Below, piece by piece: positions 1 to 9,601 of a stretch of DNA of 50,314 nt (position 1 is its first letter; each line of letters begins with the position of its first letter). The stretch is from an uncultured Alphaproteobacteria bacterium. GTDB taxonomy: Bacteria; Pseudomonadota; Alphaproteobacteria; Rhizobiales; Aestuariivirgaceae. The stretch lies in assembly GCA_945957365.1 (NCBI GenBank), contig CAMFKI010000025.1:1-50314 (forward strand). Reading direction: 5' to 3'. Below the pieces are notes generated by a model that saw nothing but the letters and a program-made list of their open reading frames with translations, was not told the DNA's origin and ran no database searches. A program made the position numbers and the translations under genes.

Positions 1-2
1 CG

Positions 3-794
<792 letters not shown>

Positions 795-809
<15 letters not shown>

Positions 810-871
810 TGAGTAGGTACGGTGCTCGATATTTCATCATTGGGCTCAGCCTACGCTAATCGCTACTCGCC
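795..871. repeat. Imperfect inverted repeat over the ATPase stop codon
   Basis: Positions 795-817 (GCGAATAGCGAATAG followed by TGAGTAGG) are nearly complementary to 850-871 (CCTACGCTAATCG followed by CTACTCGCC), giving about 20 pairs with two small mismatched patches around a loop of some 32 nt. The left arm contains tandem GAATAGC units and includes the TAG stop of the ATPase gene. There is no T-tract, so it is not a classical terminator. It may instead protect the mRNA 3' end or be a dispersed repeat. Confidence 0.5.
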
Positions 872-942
872 CCTTGTGCGCCGCACATATTGCGTTGCAC
901 GACAAGTTGCCTGCACCAAAGCGGTTTCGCCCCTGCGCTTCG

Positions 943-970
943 TTGACATTGCAAAATGGTGTTGCATAGT
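943..970 (+). promoter_or_regulatory. Probable sigma-70 promoter for the sugar-binding protein gene
   Basis: A perfect -35 hexamer TTGACA (943-948) is followed after 16 nt by CATAGT (965-970), a fair -10. The start codon is about 109 nt downstream, leaving room for a regulated leader. This fits separate high-level transcription of the binding protein relative to the ATPase gene. Confidence 0.55.
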
Positions 971-1078
971 CGGCGCAGCGTTCAACGAAGCCCGGACAGC
1001 TTCCGCAAAATAACCGAGGCGCCGGGACAACATACCGCGACAACCTGCAACGGACGCTCTACGGGAGGACCCAAGGAC

Positions 1079-2725
1079 ATGAAAGTCGATCTCTATAATT
1101 ACATGCTGAGCCGCCGCAACATGCTGAAGGGCGCGGCCGGCGCTGCCGCCATGGCCGCCATGGGCGGCCCGGCGCTGAACGTCTCCACCGCCTTCGCGCA
1201 GGACGACCTGCGCGCCGCCATCCTCAAGATCCCCGGCGTCGGCAAGGGCCAGCCCACGGACGCCGACTGGCAGAAGGTCGGCGAGATGTGCCTCGGCGAC
1301 ACGAAGTCGAGCGTGCAGCCCGGCGAGTTCAAGGGTGTCGAGCTGTCGTTCATGGGCCTCAACAACCAGAACGTCCACAACGTGCTGTTCCGCGGCCTGT
1401 CCAAGGCCTGGGCGGACTACACCGGCGCCACCATCAACTGGATCGACCTGGCGCAGGCCGACTACAATGCCCGCCTGCAGCAGGCGATCGCCACCGGCAC
1501 GGTGGACTTCGACGTCATCGAAATGGGCGCGCCCTTCGAGGGCAGCGTCTGCGGCAAGGGCCTCGCCTCCGAGGTTCCGGACTGGGTCAAGAAGCAGATC
1601 GACATGGACGACTATGTCGGTTACCTGAAGCCTCCCGTGGGCACCTGGGATGGCAAGACCTACCGCGTCTCCTGCGACGGCGACTGCCACAACTTCAACT
1701 ACCGCTCCGACGTGTTCGAGGACAAGGACCTCGCGGACGAATGGAAGAAGGCCGGCGGCGAAGGCGACTGGAAGGCGCCGCGCACCTGGCAGGAAGTCAA
1801 TGCCGCGACCAAGTTCCTGCACGGCAAGAAGCTCAACGGCCAGGACCTCTATGGCTATCTCGACCCGTGCAAGGGCTGGGGCGGCTTCGGCTTCTACTTC
1901 CTCGGAAGCCGCGCCACGGCCTATGTGAAGCACCCCGACTCCAAGGCCTTCCTGTTCGAGCCGGACACGATGAAGCCGATGGTCAACAACCCGGGCTGGG
2001 TGCGCGCCATCCAGGACGTGCTGGACTGCCTGCCCTCCGAGCCCGCCGACCAGCTCAACGCCGACCCGGGCACCACGGGCTTCCAGCAGTTCCTCGCCGG
2101 CACGGGCTCCATGCTCTCGTGGTGGGGCGACATCGGCTCGAACGTCTACACCAATGACTCCTCCACCATCCAGGGCAAGGCGGCCTTCGACATCCTGCCC
2201 GGCTCGCCGGACGTCTACAACCATGCCGCCGGCAAGTGGGAGACGCTCGCCTCCGGCCCGAACTTCGCACCGAACATGGCCTATATCGGCTGGGGCATCT
2301 ATGTGATGGCCCGCGTCGATGCCGACGAGAAGAAGCACAAGGCGGCCTGGTCGCTCGCCGCGCACCTCGGCGGCAAGGACATCTCGATGTGGATGGTGGC
2401 CTATCCGTCGGGCTTCCAGCCCTACCGCCAGAGCCACTTCAACATTCCGGAATGGGTGGCCGCGGGCTACGAGGAGAAGTTCATCACCAACTATCTCGCC
2501 TCGCAGTCCAACTCCTACAACCATCCCAATGCCGCGATCGAGCCGCGCATCCCCGGCATCTTCCAGTACTACTCGGAAGCCGAGGACATCCTGTCCAACA
2601 TCTATGCGGGCAAGATGACGGCGCAGCAGGGTGCGGATGCGATTGCCGCGGCCTGGGAGAAGCGCACCGACCAGCTCGGCCGCGACAACCAGATCAAGCT
2701 CTACAAGGCTTCGCTCGGCTCGTAA
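1079..2725 (+). CDS. Tat-exported sugar ABC transporter substrate-binding protein
   Basis: Periplasmic solute-binding protein for the importer encoded around it. The first 40 residues form a twin-arginine signal (SRRNMLKG at 11-18, a hydrophobic stretch, cleavage near AFA-QDD), implying export in folded form. The rest is a family-1 binding protein; at 548 aa it is longer than the usual 410-440 aa, as in some rhizobial CUT1 lineages. The start is the ATG at 1079, 9 nt after GGGAGGA (1063-1069); the open frame upstream lacks a comparable site. A promoter at 943-970 and a terminator hairpin right after the stop suggest it is made in excess over the membrane components. Substrate cannot be read from sequence; the neighbouring kinase, isomerase and FucU genes suggest a pentose or deoxyhexose, or an oligosaccharide of one. 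Confidence 0.9.
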   Translation: MKVDLYNYMLSRRNMLKGAAGAAAMAAMGGPALNVSTAFAQDDLRAAILKIPGVGKGQPTDADWQKVGEMCLGDTKSSVQPGEFKGVELSFMGLNNQNVHNVLFRGLSKAWADYTGATINWIDLAQADYNARLQQAIATGTVDFDVIEMGAPFEGSVCGKGLASEVPDWVKKQIDMDDYVGYLKPPVGTWDGKTYRVSCDGDCHNFNYRSDVFEDKDLADEWKKAGGEGDWKAPRTWQEVNAATKFLHGKKLNGQDLYGYLDPCKGWGGFGFYFLGSRATAYVKHPDSKAFLFEPDTMKPMVNNPGWVRAIQDVLDCLPSEPADQLNADPGTTGFQQFLAGTGSMLSWWGDIGSNVYTNDSSTIQGKAAFDILPGSPDVYNHAAGKWETLASGPNFAPNMAYIGWGIYVMARVDADEKKHKAAWSLAAHLGGKDISMWMVAYPSGFQPYRQSHFNIPEWVAAGYEEKFITNYLASQSNSYNHPNAAIEPRIPGIFQYYSEAEDILSNIYAGKMTAQQGADAIAAAWEKRTDQLGRDNQIKLYKASLGS

Positions 2726-2736
2726 GCCACGACGGC

Positions 2737-2768
2737 GGGCCGGCAGCAGCACGCTGCCGGCCCTTTTT
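2737..2768 (+). terminator. Rho-independent terminator / attenuator after the binding-protein gene
   Basis: A perfect 11-bp stem (GGGCCGGCAGC at 2737-2747, GCTGCCGGCCC at 2753-2763), a 5-nt loop (AGCAC) and a TTTTT run at 2764-2768. It begins 12 nt after the stop of the binding-protein gene and 28 nt before the first permease gene, so it probably acts as a partial terminator that sets the binding-protein to permease ratio. Confidence 0.85.
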
Positions 2769-2795
2769 GTTTCCGAAAGGCATGTTTTCCGCAGC

Positions 2796-3908
2796 ATGAC
2801 GTCCGCTTCCCCCGCAGCACCTTCCCTCGAGGCCGCCGCAACGCATGTGGCGCCGGAGCGCCGGCGGCGGGGCGTGCTGCTCATCCGCGGCGCAACCCTT
2901 GTCCTCGGCCTCATCGTCCTGGTGCAGCTGCTCTCCGCCATGGGCTACATCGGCTTCGGCTTTGCCAACTGGCAGCCGGTGCTGATCGCCTATGTGCTGT
3001 GGAGCGCCGCCCTGTGCTGGGGCCTCGTGCTGCGCGACGGCGAGGCGGGCTGGCAGGCCGTCTTCGTGCTGCCGGCGGTGCTGTTCACCGTGGCGCTGGT
3101 GATCTTCCCCACCTTCTTCGGCCTCTACATCGCGTTTTCCGACTGGAACCTGCAATCGGCGGACGGCCAGAAGTTCAACGGGCTCGACAATTTCTGGCAG
3201 CTGATCGCCGATCCCTATTTCTGGAACGCGCTCGGCAACATGGTGTTCTACGTCGGCACCGTGATCGTGCAATATGCCATCGCCTTCGGGCTCGCCATGC
3301 TGCTCAACGCCGACATCAAGGCGCAGAAGTTCTTCCGCGTCGCCTTCCTGCTGCCCTTCATGCTGTCGCCCGTGGCGGTGAGCTGGATGATCGGCAAGTC
3401 CATGCTGGAATACCGCTTCGGGCCGCTCACCCACCTGCTGCGCAACCTCGGCTGGGAACAGCCGACCCTGCTGACCACGCCGTGGCTCGCCAAGACGACC
3501 ATCGCGCTGATGGATGCCTGGGTGTGGATTCCCTTCATGATGATCATGATCCTCGCAGGCCTCCAGGCGCTGCCGAAGGACGTGCAGGAGGCCGCCAAGG
3601 TCGACGGCGCCACCGGCTGGCAGGGCTTCTGGCAGATCACCTTCCCGCTGATGCTGCCGGTCTCGGTGACGACCGTGGTGCTGCGCATCATCTTCCAGCT
3701 GAAGCTCGCCGACATCGTGATCAACACCACGGCGGGAGGCCCCGGCGGGGCCACCGACACGATCTCGAGCTACATCTTCCGCGTCTACAAGGACCGTTCC
3801 AACGTCGGCTACGGCACGATGATCGCCGAGGTCTATCTCATCATCATCATCGTCTTCGTGGCGCTGCTGCTGAAGTTCACCAGCCGCTACATGCAGAAGG
3901 CGGTGTGA
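2796..3908 (+). CDS. Sugar ABC transporter permease (MalF-like)
   Basis: Inner-membrane subunit of the CUT1 importer, 370 aa. After a basic N-terminus come several hydrophobic segments, two of them before the usual permease core, then the conserved cytoplasmic EAA loop (EAAKVDGATGWQGFWQITFP) that contacts the ATPase. The ATG at 2796 starts the protein; GAAAGG at 2775-2780 is a rather distant Shine-Dalgarno sequence (15 nt), so translation may be modest. The gene ends one nucleotide before the next permease, indicating coupling. Its length exceeds that of a minimal 290-aa permease because of the extra N-terminal membrane segments. Confidence 0.9.
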   Translation: MTSASPAAPSLEAAATHVAPERRRRGVLLIRGATLVLGLIVLVQLLSAMGYIGFGFANWQPVLIAYVLWSAALCWGLVLRDGEAGWQAVFVLPAVLFTVALVIFPTFFGLYIAFSDWNLQSADGQKFNGLDNFWQLIADPYFWNALGNMVFYVGTVIVQYAIAFGLAMLLNADIKAQKFFRVAFLLPFMLSPVAVSWMIGKSMLEYRFGPLTHLLRNLGWEQPTLLTTPWLAKTTIALMDAWVWIPFMMIMILAGLQALPKDVQEAAKVDGATGWQGFWQITFPLMLPVSVTTVVLRIIFQLKLADIVINTTAGGPGGATDTISSYIFRVYKDRSNVGYGTMIAEVYLIIIIVFVALLLKFTSRYMQKAV

Positions 3909-3909
3909 C

Positions 3910-4779
3910 ATGCCCCACGCAGCGAAGCGCACCCTGGTCTACGCGGCACTCATCGTCTGGACGGTGGTCGCGCTGTTCCCGATCTTCTGGACCTTCTCGA
4001 CCACCTTCAAGGTGGCGAAGGACGTGCAGATGGGCAACATCATTCCGTGGGTGGACTTCACGCCGAGCTGGCTCGGCCTGCGCGCCATCGGCCTGTCGCC
4101 CGACACGATCTTCACCGAGTCCACCCCGCGCGCCGAATTCCTCAAGCGCTTCTTCAACTCGATCCAGGCCTCGGTCGGCGCGGCACTTCTGGCCCTGATC
4201 CTCGGATCGATGGCGGCCTATGGCCTGAGCCGCTTTTCCTATCACTGGAAGATCTGGAAGAACCGCGACATCTCGTTCTTCTTCCTGTCGCAGCTGATCC
4301 TGCCGCCGGTCGTGCTCGCGATGCCGTTCCTCGTGCTCTACAAGGAACTGGCCCTGCTCGACTCGATGGTGGGCCTGATCCTCATCTACACGCTGTCGGT
4401 GCTGCCCATCGTGATCTGGATCATGAAGGACCAGTTCGACACCATCCCGCAGGAGCTGGAGCAGGCGGCCCTCGTCGACGGCTGCTCGACCTGGGGCGCG
4501 TTCTTCCGCATCATCCTGCCGATCGCGCTGCCGGGCATGGTGGCGGCCTTCATCCTCTCCGTCATCCTGTGCTGGAACGAGTATTTCTTCGCGGCATTGC
4601 TGACGTCGAGCTATGCCAAGACGCTGCCCGTGATGGTGGCGAGCCAGACGGGATCACAGGGGATCTCCTGGTGGTCGATGGCGGCCCTGTCGTCGGCGGC
4701 CATCCTGCCGCTGATCATCATCGGGATTTTCCTCGAACGCTACATCGTGAAGGGACTGACGTCGGGGTCGGTGAAGTAA
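3910..4779 (+). CDS. Sugar ABC transporter permease (MalG-like)
   Basis: Second inner-membrane subunit, 289 aa, with about six hydrophobic helices and the EAA loop EQAALVDGCSTWGAFFRIILP. It starts one base after the TGA of the first permease and is the last plus-strand gene of the importer set; the next gene is convergent. The two permeases are expected to form the heterodimeric channel used by the binding protein at 1079 and the ATPase at 3. Confidence 0.92.
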   Translation: MPHAAKRTLVYAALIVWTVVALFPIFWTFSTTFKVAKDVQMGNIIPWVDFTPSWLGLRAIGLSPDTIFTESTPRAEFLKRFFNSIQASVGAALLALILGSMAAYGLSRFSYHWKIWKNRDISFFFLSQLILPPVVLAMPFLVLYKELALLDSMVGLILIYTLSVLPIVIWIMKDQFDTIPQELEQAALVDGCSTWGAFFRIILPIALPGMVAAFILSVILCWNEYFFAALLTSSYAKTLPVMVASQTGSQGISWWSMAALSSAAILPLIIIGIFLERYIVKGLTSGSVK

Positions 4780-4804
4780 GGCTTCACTCGTCCTCGTCCC
4801 ATCG

Positions 4805-4969
4805 TGCCCGGGCCCGTCCCGGGCATATTGCTTGGCGCCGCGCACCTCCCCCGTTCACCTTCGCCGGGCTTGACCCGGCGATCCTTTGTGCGGGCAGCGG
4901 AAAAGGATGCCCCGGTCAAGCCGGGGCAAGGTGAGTGGTGGGGAAGATCGCCGGGACAAGCCTGGCGAT
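4805..4969. repeat. Cluster of REP-like GC hairpins between convergent genes
   Basis: Four short hairpins lie in the 206-bp gap between the convergent permease and kinase genes: TGCCCGGG/CCCGGGCA (4805-4825), CGCCGGG/CCCGGCG with loop CTTGA (about 4862-4880), GCCCCGG/CCGGGGC with loop TCAAG (about 4909-4927), and ATCGCCGGG/CCTGGCGAT with loop ACAAG (about 4947-4969). The last three share a CAAG-type loop in alternating orientation, typical of extragenic REP elements in alphaproteobacteria. They may also stop transcription from both sides. Confidence 0.6.
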
Positions 4970-4985
4970 GATCAGAAGGCAGGGA

Positions 4986-6467
4986 TTACAGAAACCCCTT
5001 CGTCGCCGGATAGAGGCCGCGGAACAGCGCGTGCTGCCGGTCATACATGGCTTTCACCTCCGGCTTCGGCGCGATCGACGAGGCCACCGGGTTCCAGCGG
5101 TCGAGGTCGGCTGCGGTCACGTCGCCCAGCGCCAAGGCGGCGAGGAACGCATCGCCGTAGGAAGCGCCGATTGTCTTCTGGCGCAGGACCTGTGCAAGGC
5201 CACTGATGTCGGAGGTGGCTTCCGACCACACGCGGTTCTTCGTGCCGCCGCCGACGGCGTAGATCGTGCGCGGCGCCTGGCCGGCCTGCGCATAGGTCTC
5301 GAACACGTGGCGGGTGCCATGCGCGATGCCTTCGAGCACGGCGCGGAACATGTCGGCGCGGGTGTGGGTGAGATCGAGACCGAAGAGGACGCCCTTGGCC
5401 TTCGTGTCATGGATCGGCGTGCGCTCGCCCGAGAAATAGGGGAGCAGCACGAGGCCCTTGGCGCCGGGCGGCGAGGATTGCGCTTCCTTCGTCAGCTCGA
5501 TCACCGCCGTTTCGGCGGCAAGCTCCTTCGCGAAGTTCTCGCGGAACCAGTGGGTGAGCGTGCCGCTGGTCGACAGCCCCGCCATGGAGCCGTGCTGGCC
5601 GGGGAACAGCCACGGCGCATACCATAGTCGCCCGTCGCGCACCCGCTCGGGCGTGATGAGGATGATGAAGATGGTGGAACCATACATCAGCATCAGGTCG
5701 CCCGCATTCAGCACGCCGACGCTGACGGCCTCCGCCGCGGCATCGATGGTGCCGGCGATGACGGGGGTTCCCTCGGCGAGGCCGGTTTCGGCGGCGGCCT
5801 TCGCGGTGACGTGGCCCGCGATGTCCGTCGTCCACATGAGCTCTGGCAGCATGTCCATGCGCAAGATGCCGGGGGCGAGCTCGTCGCTCCAGCCCTGCCT
5901 GTCCACGAGGTAGAAGGGGCTGAAGTTGCCGGCCGAGTAGTGATCGATGGTGAAGCGGCCGGTGAGCCGGTGGACGAGGAAGGAGCTGGAATTGAGGATC
6001 TTGTGGGTCTTCGCGAAGACCTCCGGCCGGTGCCGCTTCAGCCACAGGATCTTGGGCCCCACCGCCTGCGAGGTGAGCGCATTGCCGCAGCGCGCGAGGA
6101 TGACGTCCGCGCCGATCTGGCGGGTGAGGTCGTCGATCTCCTGCGCGGCGCGCGTGTCGACGCCATAGAGCACGGCGTTCATCAGCGGCGTGCCCTGATC
6201 GTCCACCGGCAGCATGCAGGGGCCGATGCCGCTCGCCCCGATGGCGGCGACGGTGGCAGGATCGATGCGGCTCTCCGCCAGCATCTTCCTCGTGACATGG
6301 ACGAAGTCGCCCCACCAGTCGTGCTCGGCATCATGCTCGGCCCAGCCGGGCTGCGGCACCTGCATCCTGTGGGCGCGCGAGGCCTGCGCAACGATCTCGC
6401 CGGTCGAGGAGACGATGACGCCCTTGGTCTCGAAGGTGCCGATGTCGACGCCGAGATAGTGCTTCAT
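4986..6467 (-). CDS. FGGY-family carbohydrate kinase
   Basis: ATP-dependent sugar kinase of the xylulokinase/fuculokinase/glycerol-kinase superfamily, 493 aa. The N-terminal phosphate-binding strand is GVDIGTFETKG. The C-terminal domain has the GGGTKNRVWSEATSDISG signature, the typical adenosine-binding motif of the family. The ATG at 6467 overlaps the stop of the upstream M42 gene by 4 nt, so the two form one operon transcribed leftward. Substrate is not determined by sequence alone; the associated isomerase and FucU-like protein suggest a ketopentose or deoxyhexulose. It is convergent with the importer. Confidence 0.9.
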   Translation of the reverse strand: MKHYLGVDIGTFETKGVIVSSTGEIVAQASRAHRMQVPQPGWAEHDAEHDWWGDFVHVTRKMLAESRIDPATVAAIGASGIGPCMLPVDDQGTPLMNAVLYGVDTRAAQEIDDLTRQIGADVILARCGNALTSQAVGPKILWLKRHRPEVFAKTHKILNSSSFLVHRLTGRFTIDHYSAGNFSPFYLVDRQGWSDELAPGILRMDMLPELMWTTDIAGHVTAKAAAETGLAEGTPVIAGTIDAAAEAVSVGVLNAGDLMLMYGSTIFIILITPERVRDGRLWYAPWLFPGQHGSMAGLSTSGTLTHWFRENFAKELAAETAVIELTKEAQSSPPGAKGLVLLPYFSGERTPIHDTKAKGVLFGLDLTHTRADMFRAVLEGIAHGTRHVFETYAQAGQAPRTIYAVGGGTKNRVWSEATSDISGLAQVLRQKTIGASYGDAFLAALALGDVTAADLDRWNPVASSIAPKPEVKAMYDRQHALFRGLYPATKGFL

Positions 6468-7567
6468 TCGAAGAACTGGTCGCGGTCGAGCGTGAAGCGG
6501 CGGTCGATGCGCTTCAGGGCGGCGACCAGCAGGGTGGCGAGGCCTTCGAGATCGGCGAGGTCGCAGACCTCGAGCGCCGAATGGGTGTAGCGGGCGGGGA
6601 AGCCCATGTCGATGGAAGCAACACCCTTGCCGACGAGCTGCACATAGGAGGTTTCCGTCAGCGCACCGATATGGGCGGAGCGCTGCAGCGTGATGTTCTC
6701 GGCATCGGCCGTCTGCTGGAACAGCTGCACGAGGGCGGGATGCGGGATGCAGCCGTTGAGCGTGCCGCGGCCGTGGAAGCTGAACATGCTCATCACCGGC
6801 CCTGCCCCCAGACGCACATCGCCGCGCTGGCCCATGTCGGGCGTGTCGGTCGCGAGTGCCAGGTCGAGCTGGATGCAGATGTCGGGCTGCAGCACCTGGG
6901 CCGCCGTGACGGCGCCGCGCAGGTTGAACTCCTCCAGCACCGAGAAGACGAGGTGGATGGTGGGCAGCGTGAAGATCTCGCGCGTCGCCCGGGCCAGCTC
7001 CAGCATCACCGCGCAGGCCGCACGGTCATCGACCGAGGTGCCGCCGATGCGGCCACCGGCGAGTTCCACGACGTTGGGCGCATAGACCACGGGGGTGCCG
7101 ACGTTGATGCCGGCCTCGAGTGCCTCCGCAGCGCTGGCGAAGCCGCAGTCGATGTAGAGCTCCTGGTAGGGCACCACGCGATACTTCTCCTCCGGCGTGG
7201 TGGCATGGTGGCTCTTGTTGGCGATGATGCCGGGAATGCTGACGCCGCCGCCCACCGAGAGCAGCACCTCCTGTGCCGCCAGCGCGCGCTCCGGCACGCC
7301 GCCGACGCGCTCGGCGCGGATCAGCCCCGAGGCCTCGATCTTGCGGACGATGAGGCCGAGCTGGTCCATGTGGGCGATGAGCATGACCGAGGGCAGTTCG
7401 ACATTGCCACCGATGGTGGCGATGAGGTTGCCCAGCATGTCGGTTCGCGACTCGATGCCCATCGCGGCGAGCTCGGCCCGGATGTGGCGCCGCACCGTGC
7501 CCTCGAAGCCGGACAGCCCCGGGATCATCATCAGCTCCGTGGTCCAGCGCTTGATCCGCTCCTGCAT
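6464..7567 (-). CDS. M42-family metallopeptidase / FrvX-like hydrolase
   Basis: Di-metal aminopeptidase-fold protein, 367 aa, cytoplasmic. The metal and catalytic motifs of M42 are all present in order: HMD (LIAHMDQLG), bridging Asp in GTSVDDRAA, the Glu pair in SVLEEFNLRG, the Asp in QLDLALATDTPD, and the C-terminal His in ARYTHSALEV. The start is the ATG at 7567, with GAAAGGGA about 11 nt upstream; the longer open frame lacks another ATG nearby. It is first in an operon with the FGGY kinase. M42 proteins in sugar loci (for example FrvX beside a PTS) are known but their substrate is not; it may act on a peptide or on an acylated or amidated sugar. Confidence 0.85.
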   Translation of the reverse strand: MQERIKRWTTELMMIPGLSGFEGTVRRHIRAELAAMGIESRTDMLGNLIATIGGNVELPSVMLIAHMDQLGLIVRKIEASGLIRAERVGGVPERALAAQEVLLSVGGGVSIPGIIANKSHHATTPEEKYRVVPYQELYIDCGFASAAEALEAGINVGTPVVYAPNVVELAGGRIGGTSVDDRAACAVMLELARATREIFTLPTIHLVFSVLEEFNLRGAVTAAQVLQPDICIQLDLALATDTPDMGQRGDVRLGAGPVMSMFSFHGRGTLNGCIPHPALVQLFQQTADAENITLQRSAHIGALTETSYVQLVGKGVASIDMGFPARYTHSALEVCDLADLEGLATLLVAALKRIDRRFTLDRDQFFE

Positions 7568-7645
7568 GGCCGAGGCGTTCCCTTTCAATTTTGCCCCTGA
7601 ATTGGTAACGGATGGACAGACCCGCCGCAAGCCAAGAGGCCCGCC
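7568..7645. promoter_or_regulatory. Divergent control region with CAATT-N9-AATTG dyad
   Basis: Only 78 bp separate the divergent M42/kinase operon from the isomerase/PfkB operon. The gap contains a short dyad, CAATT (7586-7590) and AATTG (7600-7604) nine bases apart, which could be an operator serving both directions. The Shine-Dalgarno sequences of both genes also lie here (AAGAGG at 7634-7639 for the isomerase). No regulator gene is visible in the window. Confidence 0.3.
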
Positions 7646-8644
7646 GTGACTGCAGAGAAGACCCGCTTCGACTATGCGACCAGGCTCAACGGCTTCAAGG
7701 CCGATGCCGCGAAGGTCTGGCCCGGCCGCAACCGCATCACCTCGCTCGACCTGATCGAGCGGGCCGCCACGGTGCCGGGGCTTTCGGCGGTGGATTTCAA
7801 TTTCCCCGACCATCTGGAAGGCACCACGGCGAAGGACATCCGCGCCAAGCTGGACAGCCTGGGGATCAGCCTCAATGGCTTCGCGATGCGCTACTACTCC
7901 GACCCCGGCTTCAAGAAGGGGGCGCTTTCCCACCCCGACAAGGCCATCCGCGCCAAGGCGCTGGACCTGACGCTGCGCGGTGTCGATGCACTCGCCGAAG
8001 CGGGCGGCGAGCTGATGACGCTGTGGCTGGGGCAGGACGGCTTCGACTATGCCTTCCAGGCCGATTACCTGCGGCTGTGGGACGAGACGGCGGCGGCGCT
8101 CCAGGTGATCGCGGCGCATAACCCGGCAATCGACATCTCGATCGAGTACAAGCCCAACGAGCCGCGCGCCTTCTCGCTGCTGCCGGATGTCGGCACGACG
8201 CTGCTGATGGTGTCCGACGTCAATGCGAAGAACATCGGCGTGACGCTCGACTTCGCGCATGTGCTCTATGCCGACGAGATGCCGGCCTATGCGGCGGCGC
8301 TGATCCATCGCCGCAGCCGGCTGCTCGGCGTGCACCTCAACGACGGCTATGGCAAGCGCGACGACGGGCTGGTGGCCGGCAGCGTGCACGTGATCCAGAC
8401 GCTGGAGCTGCTCTACACGCTGGAGAAGCTCGGCTATCGCAACGCCATCTATTTCGACACCTTTCCCGATGCCGTGGGCCTCGACCCGGTGGCCGAATGC
8501 TCGACCAATATCTCCGCCGTCGAAGGCATGTGCCGGGTGCTCGACCGGCTCAACGGCAATGCCGCACTCGATGCGGCGATCGCGGCGCAGGACGCGGTGG
8601 CGAGCCAGCGCATCCTGCAGACCGCACTTTATGGTGCGGCATGA
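7646..8644 (+). CDS. TIM-barrel sugar isomerase (rhamnose/xylose isomerase-like)
   Basis: Metal-dependent ketol isomerase of the xylose-isomerase-like TIM barrel superfamily, 332 aa. The likely metal ligands occur in the expected order: Glu in SIEYKPNEPR, Asp and His in GVTLDFAHVL, and His/Asp in GVHLNDGYGK. The EYKPNEP strand is characteristic of the branch that contains catabolic L-rhamnose isomerases (RhaI type), so an aldose-ketose isomerase role is more likely than an endonuclease-IV-like one. The start is GTG at 7646, six bases after AAGAGG. The stop overlaps the start of the PfkB kinase gene (ATGA). Confidence 0.8.
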   Translation: MTAEKTRFDYATRLNGFKADAAKVWPGRNRITSLDLIERAATVPGLSAVDFNFPDHLEGTTAKDIRAKLDSLGISLNGFAMRYYSDPGFKKGALSHPDKAIRAKALDLTLRGVDALAEAGGELMTLWLGQDGFDYAFQADYLRLWDETAAALQVIAAHNPAIDISIEYKPNEPRAFSLLPDVGTTLLMVSDVNAKNIGVTLDFAHVLYADEMPAYAAALIHRRSRLLGVHLNDGYGKRDDGLVAGSVHVIQTLELLYTLEKLGYRNAIYFDTFPDAVGLDPVAECSTNISAVEGMCRVLDRLNGNAALDAAIAAQDAVASQRILQTALYGAA

Positions 8645-9495
8645 TCGACGTCGCCGTCGTCGGCAGCCTGCATCTCGACATCATGGTGGCCGCGCCACGC
8701 CTGCCGGGGCGTGACGAGACGCTGGTCGGATCGTCCTGGCACACCAAGTGCGGCGGCAAGGGCGGCAACCAGGCGGTGGCCGCGGCGCGGCACGGGGCGC
8801 GCACGGCGTTCGGCGGGCAGACGGGGCAGGATGATTTCGGAGACCGGCTGCGCGCCAATCTGCTGGCGGCGGGCGTGGACGCCACGCATGTCGGCAGCGA
8901 TCCCGCGCAGGGCAGCGGCATGAGTGTCGCCATCAGCGAGGCGGCCGGGGAATATGGGGCGGTCGTGGTATCGGGCGCCAACCTCACCATCGATGCTGCG
9001 GCCATCGTGGCGCGATGGGCGGGGCTGTGGGAGGCGAAGGTGCTGCTGCTGCAGAACGAGGTGCCGGAGGCGGTGAGCCTTGCCGCCGCCAAGGCCGCGA
9101 AGGCGAAGGGCGCGCAGGTCGTGCTCAATGCAGCGCCGGCGCGGGCGATGTCGGACGCGCTTCTCGGTCTCGTCGACGTGCTGGTCGTCAACCGCGTCGA
9201 GGCGGCCATGCTGTCGGGCGAGGACGACATGGCGAAGGCGCTGGCCGCCCTGCATTCGCCGACGCGCGACGTGGTGCTGACGCGTGGCGGCGACGGGCTG
9301 ATGCTGATGACGCGCGACGGGCGGCGGACCGACATTCCGGCACTGGCTGTGAAGCTCGTCTCCAGTCATGGCGCGGGCGACTGCTTCTGCGGCGCCATGG
9401 CGGCGCGGCTGGCGGCGGGGGATGGCATCGAGGCCGCGTGCCGGTTCGCGACGGAGGCGGCGGGGCGGTTCGTGTCGGCGGTGCAGAAAACTTAG
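8641..9495 (+). CDS. PfkB/ribokinase-family sugar kinase
   Basis: Phosphorylates a sugar or nucleoside at a primary hydroxyl, 284 aa. It has the N-terminal glycine motif CGGKGGNQAVAAARHG and the C-terminal catalytic GAGD (244-247, with Asp247 as base) in the anion-hole motif HGAGDCFCGAM. The residue before GAGD is His rather than the usual Thr. The start ATG overlaps the isomerase stop by 4 nt, so the two are translated together, giving an isomerase-kinase pair. With the FGGY kinase, this locus has two kinases of unrelated folds, suggesting either two substrates or sequential sugar and deoxysugar steps. Confidence 0.88.
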   Translation: MIDVAVVGSLHLDIMVAAPRLPGRDETLVGSSWHTKCGGKGGNQAVAAARHGARTAFGGQTGQDDFGDRLRANLLAAGVDATHVGSDPAQGSGMSVAISEAAGEYGAVVVSGANLTIDAAAIVARWAGLWEAKVLLLQNEVPEAVSLAAAKAAKAKGAQVVLNAAPARAMSDALLGLVDVLVVNRVEAAMLSGEDDMAKALAALHSPTRDVVLTRGGDGLMLMTRDGRRTDIPALAVKLVSSHGAGDCFCGAMAARLAAGDGIEAACRFATEAAGRFVSAVQKT

Positions 9496-9497
9496 TG

Positions 9498-9587
9498 CCG
9501 TCATCCCGGCGAAGGCCGAGATCCAGCTTCTTCTAACAGGTGTGCTGAACCAAAGCTGGGCCCCGGCTTTCGCCGGGGTGACGGACT
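9498..9587. repeat. Inverted pair of REP-like elements / bidirectional terminator
   Basis: CGTCATCCCGGCGAAGGCCG (from about 9499) and the near-complementary CCCCGGCTTTCGCCGGGGTG (ending near 9583) form a long imperfect stem around a loop of about 35 nt, placed between convergent pfkB-like and fucU-like genes. This GTCATCCCGGCGAAAGCCGG type of extragenic palindrome is common in alphaproteobacterial genomes. It probably doubles as a transcription stop. Confidence 0.6.
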
Positions 9588-9601
9588 CTATTTTTGAGAG
9601 T

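Noticed and set aside
863..2941. 692-codon minus-strand open frame opposite the binding-protein gene
   Set aside because: It is the complement of a clear family protein with a signal peptide and is rich in Arg, Gly, Val and His in the way GC-rich shadows are.
4805..4969. CRISPR array
   Set aside because: The hairpins are unequal in spacing and alternate in orientation, as REP elements do; there are no regular repeats and spacers and no cas genes.
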